A DNA stretch of 38,928 nt from Alphaproteobacteria bacterium (lineage in GTDB: Bacteria; Pseudomonadota; Alphaproteobacteria; Sphingomonadales; JAKSBY01): contig JAJFIV010000022.1 of assembly GCA_021774625.1 (NCBI GenBank), positions 1-38,928 on the forward strand, given 5' to 3'. The notes under the pieces are model-generated. The model did no database searches. It was not told the DNA's origin and saw nothing but the letters and a program-made list of their open reading frames with translations. This document shows positions 16,766-24,814 of the stretch, one piece after another (position 1 is the first letter of the stretch; each line of letters begins with the position of its first letter). The position numbers were made by a program, and so were the translations under genes.

Positions 16766-17101
16766 ATGATGACCAATACTCCCGCCCACGACCGGATCGA
16801 TGGCTATGTCAACGGGGACGATGTCGTCCTGTTCATGAAGGGCAACCCGACCTTTCCGCAATGCGGCTTTTCCGCCGCCGTGGTTGAGGTTCTGTCCCAC
16901 ATGCAGGTCCCGTTCCAATCCTATGACGTGCTGCCGGACGCCGAACTCCGCGAAGGCATCAAGGCCTATTCCCAATGGCCGACGATCCCCCAGCTTTATG
17001 TGAAAGGTGAATTTATCGGCGGCTGCGACATTGTCCGCGAAATGTTCGCCGCCGGCGAACTCAGAAGCCTGCTGGAAGAAAAGGGCGTCAAGGCTGCGTA
17101 G
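16766..17101 (+). CDS. grxD: Monothiol glutaredoxin (Grx4/GrxD type)
   Basis: The protein has 111 residues. The CGFS active site (Cys33) of the single-domain monothiol class is clear, along with FMKGNPTFPQ before it, the WPTIPQLYVKGEFIGGCDI cis-Pro and GSH-binding stretch, and a typical C-terminal helix. It ligates a bridging [2Fe-2S] cluster as a homodimer or with BolA and carries clusters to target proteins. AGGA five bases before the ATG at 16766 supports that start; a GTG at 16748 overlaps the BolA stop but lacks a ribosome site, and the ATG at 16769 is also possible. It forms a two-gene unit with BolA. Confidence 0.93.
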   Translation: MMTNTPAHDRIDGYVNGDDVVLFMKGNPTFPQCGFSAAVVEVLSHMQVPFQSYDVLPDAELREGIKAYSQWPTIPQLYVKGEFIGGCDIVREMFAAGELRSLLEEKGVKAA

Positions 17102-17145
17102 AGTACGCCTTCCCGTCACAAATCACTCCCGCTCTTACACGCCGT

Positions 17146-17161
17146 CCCCCGCGCTCGGGGG
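17146..17161 (+). terminator. Possible terminator hairpin after grxD
   Basis: CCCCCG-CGCT-CGGGGG forms a perfect six-pair hairpin 45 bases after the grxD stop codon. There is no T run, only an AT-rich stretch, so its strength is uncertain. Confidence 0.35.
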
Positions 17162-17175
17162 TATCGAATTATATT

Positions 17176-17196
17176 AATTCTAATATAGAATATTCT
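17176..17196 (+). repeat. 21-base AT-rich repeat, copy A (dispersed palindrome copy 3)
   Basis: The 21 bases are identical to 17364-17384 and include the palindrome AGAATATTCT (17187-17196). The similarity continues loosely for about 20 bases on the right (CTATTATA in both). Confidence 0.65.
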
Positions 17197-17363
17197 CTAT
17201 TATAAATCAAAATGGAAACCAGGAGGCGGCCGGAAGGATGAGATGCAGGCAATGGAATTGAAACCTTAGCACTATCTTCTCTCCTGCCTCCTCTGCCTCT
17301 CCTTCTTCTCCTGCCTTCCCTGCCCGATACTGCGCATTTCTCCCCTTTATTCATTTAATATAT

Positions 17364-17386
17364 AATTCTAATATAGAATATTCTAT
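17364..17386 (+). repeat. 21-base AT-rich repeat, copy B (dispersed palindrome copy 4)
   Basis: Exact repeat of 17176-17196. Here the palindrome extends to 14 bases, ATAGAATATTCTAT (17373-17386), with extra TAGAAT/ATTCTA half sites on both sides. Confidence 0.65.
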
Positions 17387-17680
17387 TATAGAATGAAACT
17401 GGCCGGGGAATGTCGTTGATGTTATAGGGGTGTTCCTTGCATTGCTCTTCGGGCCATCCGCCACTGGCTCCGAGTGCGTTTTCAAGTCTTGAAATGCTCA
17501 GTATTTTCCTCAGCCCTGCATATTCAGAAATTAATGGCGAGGCGCGGATGAGCGAAATAAACGGGGTATGGCGTCGTAACGAGAGACTCGCCTGTTGGCC
17601 TTTTCGCAAAAACGTGACTTGTATAACAAAGCGGCGCTTAATAGATGCACAGAAGGGCGATAGCGAATTTAGGATAGTTT

Positions 17681-18625
17681 ATGCTGATCAGAATACGGAA
17701 AAGCCACGAGCTGCGGGATGCGGATGTCACCCCGGAAACCCTTTACAAAAGCCGGCGCGAGGTTCTCAAAACCATGGGCCTGGCAACGGCGGGAGCTATC
17801 GGCGGCTCCGTGATTGCCGGTGAGGCCTTTGCCGCCAGATTATCCTACAAGGAGCGCGCCATCACGGCGGATGAACCGTCAACCTCCCATGACGCCATCA
17901 CCGGCTATAATAATTTTTACGAATTCGGCACCGATAAAAGCGATCCGGCGCGCTATGCCGGCGCGATGAAAACCAGCCCGTGGTCGGTCCGGGTGGAGGG
18001 TGAGTGCGCCCGGCCCGGCGCCTATACGCTGGAAGATATTCTGAAGCCCCATGCCCTGGAGGAACGCATCTACCGGCTGCGCTGCGTCGAAGCCTGGTCC
18101 ATGGTCATTCCCTGGGTCGGATTTCCCCTGGGGGATTTGCTGAAACGGTTCGAACCCGCCAATAACGCCAAATATATCCAGTTCGAAACCCTGGCGGACC
18201 GGGAACGGATGCGGGGGCTTAGTTTTCCGGTGCTCGACTGGCCTTATGTGGAGGGCCTTCGCATGGATGAAGCCATGCACCCCCTCGCCATTCTAGCGGT
18301 CGGTCTTTACGGCGAAGACCTGCCGAACCAGAATGGCGCCCCCCTCAGGCTGGTCGTCCCCTGGAAATATGGCTATAAATCCATCAAATCCATTGTCGCC
18401 ATCCGTTTTGTTGAAAAGGAACCGGCCACATCCTGGAATGTGTCGGCGCCCCGCGAATACGGGTTTTATTCCAACGTCAATCCTGAAGTTGATCATCCCC
18501 GCTGGAGTCAGGCAACGGAACGCCGCATCGGCGAGTTTCGCCGCCGCCCGACCCTGATGTTCAACGGCTATGGCGATGAAGTTTCCCATCTATACGCCAA
18601 TATGGACCTGAGGAAATTTTACTAG
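17681..18625 (+). CDS. msrP: MsrP, molybdopterin catalytic subunit of methionine sulfoxide reductase
   Basis: The protein has 314 residues. A twin-arginine signal ([12 protein letters not shown], about residues 24-35) marks export of the folded, cofactor-loaded protein to the periplasm. The molybdenum ligand is Cys135 in [15 protein letters not shown]. The sulfite-oxidase-like fold continues with the [20 protein letters not shown] segment (about 224-243). MsrP reduces methionine sulfoxide in periplasmic proteins, with electrons from the quinone pool via MsrQ. The msrQ gene follows after 32 bases. Length and motifs are normal. The start at 17681 gives about 23 residues before the twin arginines, as in many homologues. 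Confidence 0.95.
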   Translation: MLIRIRKSHELRDADVTPETLYKSRREVLKTMGLATAGAIGGSVIAGEAFAARLSYKERAITADEPSTSHDAITGYNNFYEFGTDKSDPARYAGAMKTSPWSVRVEGECARPGAYTLEDILKPHALEERIYRLRCVEAWSMVIPWVGFPLGDLLKRFEPANNAKYIQFETLADRERMRGLSFPVLDWPYVEGLRMDEAMHPLAILAVGLYGEDLPNQNGAPLRLVVPWKYGYKSIKSIVAIRFVEKEPATSWNVSAPREYGFYSNVNPEVDHPRWSQATERRIGEFRRRPTLMFNGYGDEVSHLYANMDLRKFY

Positions 18626-18657
18626 AATAAGCGCCGGCTTGTTTTATTGTCCCATCC

Positions 18658-19308
18658 ATGAAAATTTCCGTCCCCATTATCCGGCGCTATCTGAAGCCTG
18701 CGGTCTTTCTGGCCCTGAGCTGGCCGCTTGCCTGGCTCGTCTGGCAATGGGGACAGTTTATTCACGGCCAGCCCAACGGCCTCGGTTTCAATCCACAGGA
18801 ATTCACCAACCGCTATACCGGCGACTGGGCGCTGCGCTATATTCTTGGCGGCCTTGCCATCACGCCGCTGGCCAGACTGACCCACACCCCGACCCTGGTC
18901 CATTTTCGCCGCATGGCGGGACTGTTTGCCTTCGCTTACGCCTCCGTCCACCTGACATCCTATATTGCCCTTGACCAGATTTTTAACTGGACGGAAATCT
19001 GGAACGATATTCTCAAACGGACCTTCATCACCCTCGGTATGACGGCTTTCACCCTCCTGATCCCCCTGGCGGTCACTTCGACCAACAAGATGGTAAAACG
19101 GGTTGGCGCAAAACGCTGGCTATGGATTCACAGAATGATCTACCCCATCAGTATTCTGGTCCTGATTCATTTTATTATGATGCGCAAAGGCACCCAGCTT
19201 GAGCCGCTGGTTTACGGGGCCATACTGACGGTGCTCTTAAGTTACCGGCTGGCCGTATATTTCAAGAAAAAAGCCGGGTTCCGAAGAACCCGGCATAAGT
19301 CGACATAG
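18658..19308 (+). CDS. msrQ: MsrQ, heme-binding membrane subunit partnering MsrP
   Basis: The protein has 216 residues with about six hydrophobic helices and a ferric-reductase-like core. The conserved histidines that hold b-type heme lie in FAYASVHLTSY (about 98-108), in KRWLWIHRMIYPISILVLIH and nearby. It takes electrons from quinols and hands them across the membrane to MsrP. The final residues FRRTRHKST are coded by the hairpin that, on the other strand, forms a strong terminator. The gene end and the minus-strand transcript therefore overlap tail to tail. Confidence 0.93.
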   Translation: MKISVPIIRRYLKPAVFLALSWPLAWLVWQWGQFIHGQPNGLGFNPQEFTNRYTGDWALRYILGGLAITPLARLTHTPTLVHFRRMAGLFAFAYASVHLTSYIALDQIFNWTEIWNDILKRTFITLGMTAFTLLIPLAVTSTNKMVKRVGAKRWLWIHRMIYPISILVLIHFIMMRKGTQLEPLVYGAILTVLLSYRLAVYFKKKAGFRRTRHKST

Positions 19309-19431
19309 GGAGGTTTCATGCGTTTCAGACAGTCCTGAAACCAACATGGAGTCCGAAACTGGGAGGATCGGACTCAAGCCGGCGCTACTCGGGGGAGGAG
19401 GATTGCGCCAGCGTGATGCTCTCAAGCATCA
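19266..19431 (-). ncRNA. Putative small RNA with anti-Shine-Dalgarno loops (cuckoo/ar14-like)
   Basis: Read on the minus strand, the region folds as five consecutive hairpins. (1) 7 pairs with a TGAG loop (19414-19431). (2) 8 pairs with one G-U (19405-19412 with 19378-19385); the 19-base loop contains CCTCCTCCCCC. (3) 8 perfect pairs GAGTCCGA/TCGGACTC (19349-19375) with loop TCCTCCCAGTT. (4) 7 pairs GTTTCAG/CTGAAAC (19322-19341). (5) The terminator. Two loops showing CUCCUCCC-type sequence followed by a terminator is the pattern of the cuckoo/ar14/CcsR-type RNAs known from alphaproteobacteria. Their loops are complementary to Shine-Dalgarno sequences and regulate translation. A promoter-like sequence stands at the right distance. 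It could instead be the 3' UTR of the LysR gene. Family membership is inferred. Confidence 0.65.
19267..19294 (-). terminator. Strong rho-independent terminator with UUCG loop
   Basis: On the minus strand GCCGGGTTC-TTCG-GAACCCGGC forms nine perfect pairs capped by the stable UUCG tetraloop and followed directly by six T residues. It ends the putative small RNA (or the LysR transcript) and lies within the last codons of msrQ on the other strand. Confidence 0.88.
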
Positions 19432-19436
19432 TGTGT

Positions 19437-19465
19437 TATTTAGGAACTGGCCAAAGGCTTAACAA
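19437..19465 (-). promoter_or_regulatory. Candidate promoter of the small RNA
   Basis: On the minus strand TTGTTA (19460-19465) and TAAATA (19437-19442) are separated by exactly 17 bases. The expected start, about seven bases on, falls at the base of the first hairpin. The -10 box is a weak match, so confidence is limited. Confidence 0.35.
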
Positions 19466-19530
19466 CCCCCGATCACTCATAGGAGATATGCATAAAACGC
19501 ATGGCTCCACAAATTTGCCATAATAATTAA

Positions 19531-20424
19531 TCAGAACAGGTCCGCCGCCCGGGTCACCTGATTAACCAGATAATCGCGGAATTCACCCACCCGTTTCGAG
19601 CCCCGTAATTCACGCGGGTAGACGAAATAGGTTTTGAACTGCGGCACATCCACATCGGTCAGAACCCGCACCAGATCGGATTCTTTGCCGATAATATAGT
19701 CCGGCAGAACCGCAAGGCCCATCCCGGCATCAACCGCCTTAAAAACAGCAAACAGATTATTGACCTGAAAGGAAGGGCGGCGGGGAGGACCTCTGCGCCC
19801 CGCTGACAGGATCCAGTTGATATCCTTGATCGACATCGGCACTGTTGGTCCATAGGTAATGATATCATGGGGATCAAGATCGGAAAGCGTTGCCGGGGTG
19901 CCGCGCTTGTTCAGATATTGCGGCGATCCGTAGATATGGTAATTGACCGTCACCAGCGGTTTTTGGATATAATCGGCCTGATCAGGCGGGTGAAACCAGA
20001 TGGCGACATCCGCCTCGCGGGTCGCAAGATCGATGTCAGCATCCGACAGCACAAGCTGCAGATCGATTTCAGGGAAATTCCTGACGAAATTTTTGACCCG
20101 GGGCGTCAGCCAGTAGGATCCGAAACTGACGGTGGTTGTGACCCGCAACAATCCGCTTGGCCGCTCCTTTGATTCCAGAAGTTCGCGCTCGACCGCTTCA
20201 ACTTTATCGATAACCTCGCGGCTTGTCTCGAACAGCTGCTCACCCTCATTGGTCAGCACCAGCCCGCGGGCATGGCGGTTAAACAGACTGACATTCAGGC
20301 TTTCCTCCAGCCCGCGGATCTGACGGCTGACAGCCGACTGGCTGACCGCAAGCCGTTTGGCGGCAAGGGTAAAGCTGCCCGCTTCGGCAACCGTATGAAA
20401 AATGCGAAGCTTGTCCCAATCCAT
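19531..20424 (-). CDS. LysR-family transcriptional regulator
   Basis: The protein has 297 residues. The N-terminal winged helix-turn-helix (about residues 3-62) reads KLRIFHTVAEAGSFTLAAKR, then LAVSQSAVSRQIRGLEESLN. A linker helix and a periplasmic-binding-like effector domain (about 90-295) follow. LysR proteins bind a small molecule or sense oxidation and usually control a divergent or nearby gene. There is no divergent neighbour; the gene sits 28 bases downstream of thioredoxin reductase on the same strand, so it is probably the last gene of that unit. The effector is unknown. Confidence 0.9.
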   Translation of the reverse strand: MDWDKLRIFHTVAEAGSFTLAAKRLAVSQSAVSRQIRGLEESLNVSLFNRHARGLVLTNEGEQLFETSREVIDKVEAVERELLESKERPSGLLRVTTTVSFGSYWLTPRVKNFVRNFPEIDLQLVLSDADIDLATREADVAIWFHPPDQADYIQKPLVTVNYHIYGSPQYLNKRGTPATLSDLDPHDIITYGPTVPMSIKDINWILSAGRRGPPRRPSFQVNNLFAVFKAVDAGMGLAVLPDYIIGKESDLVRVLTDVDVPQFKTYFVYPRELRGSKRVGEFRDYLVNQVTRAADLF

Positions 20425-20452
20425 CCTGTGGCTTTCATCCGGCGCGACGGAA

Positions 20453-21418
20453 TTATTCGGCGGCGTCGGCCCGCGCTTCCTCCTCGGCCAGAAATTTTTC
20501 CGCCTCCAGGGCCGCCATGCAGCCCATCCCGGCAGCCGTCACTGCCTGGCGGTAAATTTTATCCTTCACATCCCCGGCGGCATAGACCCCCGGAATATCC
20601 GTCGCCGTGGAATCCGGCGCCGTTATAATATAGCCTTCCGGGTCCATCCTGATCTTGCCCTTGAAAAGCCCGGTCGCCGGACTGTGCCCAATGGCGATAA
20701 AGACACCATGAACAGGGATATCCTGTGTCGTGCCTGTCTTGACATTCTTGACGCGGACGGCGGTCACACCCTTGGGTTCCTCATCGCCGAGAATTTCATC
20801 CAGCACATGGTCCCAAAGCACAGTGATCTTCTTGTTTTTGAACAGCCGGTCCTGAAGAATTTTTTCCGCCCGCAGTGAATCCCGGCGGTGGATCAGGGTT
20901 ACTTTGCTGGCGAAATTGGTCAGGAACAGCGCTTCCTCCACCGCCGTATTGCCGCCGCCGATGACCGCCACTTCCTTTTCCCGGTAGAAAAATCCGTCGC
21001 AGGTGGCGCAGGCGGAAACGCCAAAACCCTGAAATTTCTCCTCCGACGGCAGGCCCAGCCAACGCGCCTGGGCGCCGGTACTGATCACCACCGTATCCCC
21101 GGTATAGGTCCGGCCCGATTCACCAACCGCCCGGAAGGGCCGGGTTGAAAAATCCACTTTTGCGATATGGTCGTTGACGATTTCCGTGCCCACATGCTCG
21201 GCCTGAGCCTTCATCTGCTCCATCAGCCACGGACCCTGGATGGTTTCCGCAAAGCCGGGATAATTTTCCACATCCGTGGTGATAGTGAGCTGACCGCCGG
21301 GCTGCATCCCTTCGACCACCAGAGGATTGAGCGCGGCGCGCGCTGCATAAACAGCCGCCGTATAGCCGGCCGGCCCCGATCCGATGATCAGCACATTGCT
21401 GTGAAGGGTTTCAGACAT
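20453..21418 (-). CDS. trxB: Thioredoxin-disulfide reductase
   Basis: The protein has 321 residues and is a cytoplasmic flavoenzyme that reduces thioredoxin with NADPH. The FAD-binding GSGPAGYTAA lies near residues 13-22, the redox pair is CATC at residues 137-140, and the NADPH site VIGGGNTAVEEA follows at about 152. A C-terminal FAD motif GVYAAGDVKD completes the family pattern. The peroxiredoxin gene lies 78 bases upstream on the same strand, a natural pairing because thioredoxin recycles such peroxiredoxins. Confidence 0.96.
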   Translation of the reverse strand: MSETLHSNVLIIGSGPAGYTAAVYAARAALNPLVVEGMQPGGQLTITTDVENYPGFAETIQGPWLMEQMKAQAEHVGTEIVNDHIAKVDFSTRPFRAVGESGRTYTGDTVVISTGAQARWLGLPSEEKFQGFGVSACATCDGFFYREKEVAVIGGGNTAVEEALFLTNFASKVTLIHRRDSLRAEKILQDRLFKNKKITVLWDHVLDEILGDEEPKGVTAVRVKNVKTGTTQDIPVHGVFIAIGHSPATGLFKGKIRMDPEGYIITAPDSTATDIPGVYAAGDVKDKIYRQAVTAAGMGCMAALEAEKFLAEEEARADAAE

Positions 21419-21496
21419 AGATTTTCTCCAGGTTACACAGGTTACTCAAAACCGGGCGGGAGTAAAAACATCCCATGACCGGCCCTTTAATTATGT

Positions 21497-22099
21497 TTAA
21501 AGATCCTCGGCATTTTCCGCCAGATAGCTGGCAACGCCCTCGGCCGTCGGCTTCATGCCACTTTTGCCCTTCTGCCAACCGGCCGGGCAAACCTCGCCAT
21601 GTTCTTCATGAAACTGCAGCGCCTCGATCATGCGGATGGCTTCATCCACATTGCGGCCCAGAGGCAGGTCATTGACAACCTGATGGCGGACGACGCCATT
21701 GGTATCGATCAGAAACGTACCGCGCAGCGCCACCGAATCATCAATAAGCACGTCATAATCCCGGGCGATGGATTTGGTGATATCCGCCACAAGTGGAAAA
21801 TCAACCTCACCCAAACCGCCTTTTTCAACCGGCGTATTGCGCCAGGCAAAATGGGAAAACTGACTGTCGACACTGACTGCAACCACCTGGGTGTTCAATT
21901 CCTTGAACCGGTCGATCCGGTTATGGAAGGCAATAATTTCCGACGGGCAGACAAAGGTGAAATCCAGCGGGTAGAAAAACACCAGGCCGAATTTTCCGCT
22001 GATCGCCTCGGAAAGTTTAAAATCCTCAACAATGGAATTATCGGGCAGCACAGCGGCCGCAGTGAAATCGGGGGCGGGTTTGCCAACAAGAACGCTCAT
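21497..22099 (-). CDS. Typical 2-Cys peroxiredoxin (AhpC/Prx1 type)
   Basis: The protein has 200 residues. It reduces hydrogen peroxide and organic peroxides in the cytoplasm. The peroxidatic Cys51 lies in FYPLDFTFVCPSEIIAFH and the resolving Cys171 in GEVCPAGWQKG, the arrangement of decameric Prx1-like enzymes. The C-terminal tail (ASYLAENAEDL) is present. Reduction by thioredoxin is likely because trxB follows in the same direction. AGGAGA precedes the start. Confidence 0.95.
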   Translation of the reverse strand: MSVLVGKPAPDFTAAAVLPDNSIVEDFKLSEAISGKFGLVFFYPLDFTFVCPSEIIAFHNRIDRFKELNTQVVAVSVDSQFSHFAWRNTPVEKGGLGEVDFPLVADITKSIARDYDVLIDDSVALRGTFLIDTNGVVRHQVVNDLPLGRNVDEAIRMIEALQFHEEHGEVCPAGWQKGKSGMKPTAEGVASYLAENAEDL

Positions 22100-22195
22100 T
22101 GTGTTTCTCCTTGCATTATCAGGGCGGGTTTGCAGTAACAGATAACATGTTCAGGGCCCGAAACAAGGCCCCGAGAACAGGATTTTAGACATTTA

Positions 22196-22537
22196 TCAGG
22201 GATGAGGGCCGGCGCCGCCGTAAGTTTTTGCCAGATAGGCGGTAATCTCCCCGGGATCGGTGATAAAGGAATAACCGCCAAACTTTTCGGCATTGGCCGT
22301 CGCCCTTGCGGGATCGCCGAATATCAGGGCCGGCATCCCCTGGTTATTTTCTCCCAGCATTTCCAAAATCTCCTGTCTGGGCCTGGGAAAGGCGCAGCGT
22401 CTTACAAGGATCCGGTCTTCCCAATGCGGATTGGCCAGCAGCGCCCCTTCCATCAGGGCGCAATCTGCGCAGAACCACATTTCACCAGGCCTGTCTTCGA
22501 ACGGAGCGGTCAATAGGAACAATTGGTCTTTCGCCAT
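22196..22537 (-). CDS. DUF3088-family protein
   Basis: The protein has 113 residues. The pattern LFLLTAPFEDRPGEMWFCAD, then CALMEGALLANP, RCAFPRPRQEILEMLGENNQ and MPALIFGD, fits the DUF3088 family. This is a small, probably thioredoxin-like-fold family with a CxxC-type pair near the front (Cys23 and Cys26 in FCADC) and no known function. It lies between a sensor-like gene (17 bases upstream) and the peroxiredoxin on the same strand, so a redox role is plausible but inferred. Confidence 0.75.
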   Translation of the reverse strand: MAKDQLFLLTAPFEDRPGEMWFCADCALMEGALLANPHWEDRILVRRCAFPRPRQEILEMLGENNQGMPALIFGDPARATANAEKFGGYSFITDPGEITAYLAKTYGGAGPHP

Positions 22538-22553
22538 TTTTCGGGGATGCCTG

Positions 22554-24035
22554 CTATAGGGTGGGGAGTTCCAGAATCAATCGGCCCTTATTGCGGCCTT
22601 TGCGAACAAAGCCAAGGTCACCGCCCTGGCTGCGGATGATATTCCGCCAGTTCTTATAGGCCACGATGGCGTCGGATTTTTCAGAGGACTGTTTGCGGTC
22701 TTCTAAAGAATCCAGTGCGTTCACGATATCCGGAGAGACCTCAGCCCCCTGGTCCGACCGGATGGGAAGGCTGATCTGCGGCCGGTCCTCCACCGTGAAG
22801 ATTTTAACCTTGCCCCCGGCCTCTCCGGCGCCTGCGGATTGCCGTGAAAGACCCAGCAGGAATGTCAGACACCCGGTTAAAATCGCCGGGGCGATCACTG
22901 TGTATGCCTCCGCAGACGCTTTTTTCAGCTTATAAGCTTCCTCTGTCAGATGCCGCCTGGCATCCTTCTTCAATATTTTTTTTACAATCTTTGCGAGAGC
23001 GTGACCGCTGGCCGGCGCGGCAATTTCTGCCGGAACTTCCTCATTATGCTCCCCAGCAGCCGGCTGGGAGGCAGCCGGCACATCCGAATGCAAGGGCATT
23101 GGCGGCAAGGCACGGCCATGATAACCAAGAAAACGCCCTGTTTTCAGGTCAAAATCTGCGCGGGCTCGAAGACACCAGTCCCGCACCCTGCCATAGGCAT
23201 CCTCAATCCGGACGGGGATATCCCGCATGGGCCGCCGGTGCCGGAAAGTCTCCCGAAAGAGATCATGGCCCAAGGGAGACTCATCCCCTTCCACAAGAGC
23301 CAGAAAATCAAGACCCAAAAGCGCAGGCGCTTTACGTGCAAAGGCTTTTTCCGCACCCTCTGAAAGGAAAGTTATCAGCCCTTCCCGGTCGACGGCCCAG
23401 TCCCAGCCGCCTTGATGATTTTTCAACGCCGTTTGCCGCGCGAAGCCGGCCGCGGCCTGTTCCTTTCTGATTTCCGGTAAGGCTTTCATTGATTCTTTTT
23501 TCCCTCTCTGGTCCTGATTTAAATGTTCGGTGGAAGGCATCGAAATACCATGCGAATCGGTCTCCTTGTCAGCCAGCCCAACGCCGGCCAATGACAGCCA
23601 GACATCATGTTCCAGACAATCCCGTTCGGCAATGAGCCAGTGGTGCCGCCTCCCGGTTTTTTGAATGATGCGCAGCAATTGCCGAGTCGGAAAGGATATG
23701 TCCTTCAGGACACCGGCGGCAACCGTCAGATCATCACAGGCAAGCACTTCCGCAAAATCCATGGGCGGCTTCGGCATGGCGGTCAGGCTGCGGGCCACGG
23801 AAAGCCGCTCCGCAAGATCAACCTCAGGCGATAAAGTTTCCAGAAACTCGCAAAGCGAAGCCCGTGCGGCCTGATCTTTCGGCGCATGGCCCGACAGAAA
23901 AAGATCGGCCAGATGACGGTAAAGCTGATTCCTGCTGTCCCTGCTGCCATCGCGGGCAAGCACAAGCAGATCCTTGATTCTCTCATCCAAACGCGATGAC
24001 ATTGATACGCTCAGCCCTATAGCGGGTTCGGCCAT
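22554..24035 (-). CDS. DUF2336-like/PAS protein with degenerate kinase-like C-terminus
   Basis: The protein has 493 residues (482 if started at the Met of MSSRLDERIKD, 24002). Residues about 12-160 are helical and resemble alphaproteobacterial DUF2336 regions (RNQLYRHLADLFLSGHAPKD, SPEVDLAERLSVARSLTAMP). Residues about 210-320 look like a PAS domain (WDWAVDREGLITFLSEGAEK, AFARKAPALLGLDFLALVEG). After a Pro/Ala-rich linker the last 130 residues recall a histidine kinase, with a helix pair then KIFTVEDRPQISLPI and NIIRSQGGDLGFVRKG. However, the ATP-binding N- and G-boxes and a clear phospho-His are missing. It may be a non-catalytic sensor or scaffold. It heads the minus-strand redox run, whose genes are 17 to 96 bases apart. 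Confidence 0.65.
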   Translation of the reverse strand: MAEPAIGLSVSMSSRLDERIKDLLVLARDGSRDSRNQLYRHLADLFLSGHAPKDQAARASLCEFLETLSPEVDLAERLSVARSLTAMPKPPMDFAEVLACDDLTVAAGVLKDISFPTRQLLRIIQKTGRRHHWLIAERDCLEHDVWLSLAGVGLADKETDSHGISMPSTEHLNQDQRGKKESMKALPEIRKEQAAAGFARQTALKNHQGGWDWAVDREGLITFLSEGAEKAFARKAPALLGLDFLALVEGDESPLGHDLFRETFRHRRPMRDIPVRIEDAYGRVRDWCLRARADFDLKTGRFLGYHGRALPPMPLHSDVPAASQPAAGEHNEEVPAEIAAPASGHALAKIVKKILKKDARRHLTEEAYKLKKASAEAYTVIAPAILTGCLTFLLGLSRQSAGAGEAGGKVKIFTVEDRPQISLPIRSDQGAEVSPDIVNALDSLEDRKQSSEKSDAIVAYKNWRNIIRSQGGDLGFVRKGRNKGRLILELPTL

Positions 24036-24282
24036 ATCCCTGGCATAACCCTACAGTGTAAGTTCGCTTAAGTTTGACACTCAAGCGGACATCCCTTGCC
24101 TGAAAAATCACACCTGGAGTTTAGTAGTTTTTTATGGCCGGGCAAACCGGCTTCTGCATGTTAGCATGAAATGAAGAAAAAGGAACGCTTGAGTTTTATC
24201 GAAATACAATGTCCCGGGCCGGGCATTTTATTTCCCTAATGCCAACATATATTATATACAGGTTTAAATACAGGAGCAAATT

Positions 24283-24762
24283 ATGGCACGTGTAAAACTG
24301 GACGCAGTCGACATGAAAATTCTGTCGCGGCTGCAGAGCGACGGGCGAATCACCAACGTTGATCTGGCAAAGGAAGCCGGAATTACCGCCCCGCCCTGTT
24401 TGCGCCGGATGAGGGCCCTGGAAAAATCCGGCTATATCAAGGGATATCATGCCGAACTGGATCATAAGCTCCTGGGATTTGGCATTACGGTCTTTGCGCT
24501 GGTCCGCCTTCACAATCAGTCGGAAAAAGAATTGGAGGCGTTTGAAAACTATATCGCGACCCTGCCCGAGGTGCGGGAATGTTACATGCTGAACGGGGAA
24601 ATTGACTTTATCCTGAAAGTGGTTGCAAAAGATCTGGATTCTTTCCAGAAATTCCTTACCACCGAACTGACGCCAACCCCCAACGTGGCCAGCATCAAAA
24701 CCTCGCTGACCATCCGCAACGCCAAAAAACTGCCCGGTGTGCCGCTGGGCAAGGGCAAATAA
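24283..24762 (+). CDS. Lrp/AsnC-family transcriptional regulator
   Basis: The protein has 159 residues. An N-terminal helix-turn-helix (about residues 4-60) contains DAVDMKILSRLQSDGRITNV and APPCLRRMRALEKSGYIKGY. The C-terminal RAM ligand-binding domain (about 70-145) contains LPEVRECYMLNGEIDFILKV. These regulators form octamers that respond to amino acids. AGGAG precedes the ATG. The preceding gene is divergent over about 250 bases, and no obvious target gene adjoins. Confidence 0.93.
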   Translation: MARVKLDAVDMKILSRLQSDGRITNVDLAKEAGITAPPCLRRMRALEKSGYIKGYHAELDHKLLGFGITVFALVRLHNQSEKELEAFENYIATLPEVRECYMLNGEIDFILKVVAKDLDSFQKFLTTELTPTPNVASIKTSLTIRNAKKLPGVPLGKGK

Positions 24763-24814
24763 CCGGCACTTTATTCTGGCTTATATAGAGCCTTTTCCCT
24801 CTGACCAACCTCCA

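Larger units (their letters stand above)
17102..17680. other. 579-base gene-free region with repeats
   Basis: The gap between grxD and msrP holds a GC hairpin, two copies of a 21-base AT-rich repeat (17176-17196 and 17364-17384), and between them a pyrimidine-rich tract (about 17270-17325, runs of CTCCTGCC-like words). Short frames here (for example minus 17169-17354) encode low-complexity Arg/Gly sequence and are not credible genes. From 17400 to 17680 I see nothing beyond a possible leader for msrP. Confidence 0.6.

Noticed and set aside
17437-17823. Plus-strand frame overlapping the start of msrP
   Set aside because: It overlaps the msrP signal peptide in another frame and has no family features.
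19273-19294. Terminator for msrQ on the plus strand
   Set aside because: The hairpin lies inside the last msrQ codons and on the plus strand is followed by CATAAGTCG, not T; the T run exists only on the minus strand.
19266-19431. Signal-recognition-particle RNA or tmRNA as an explanation for the hairpin cluster
   Set aside because: The conserved SRP domain IV loop and tRNA-like ends are missing; the CUCCUCCC loops fit another class.
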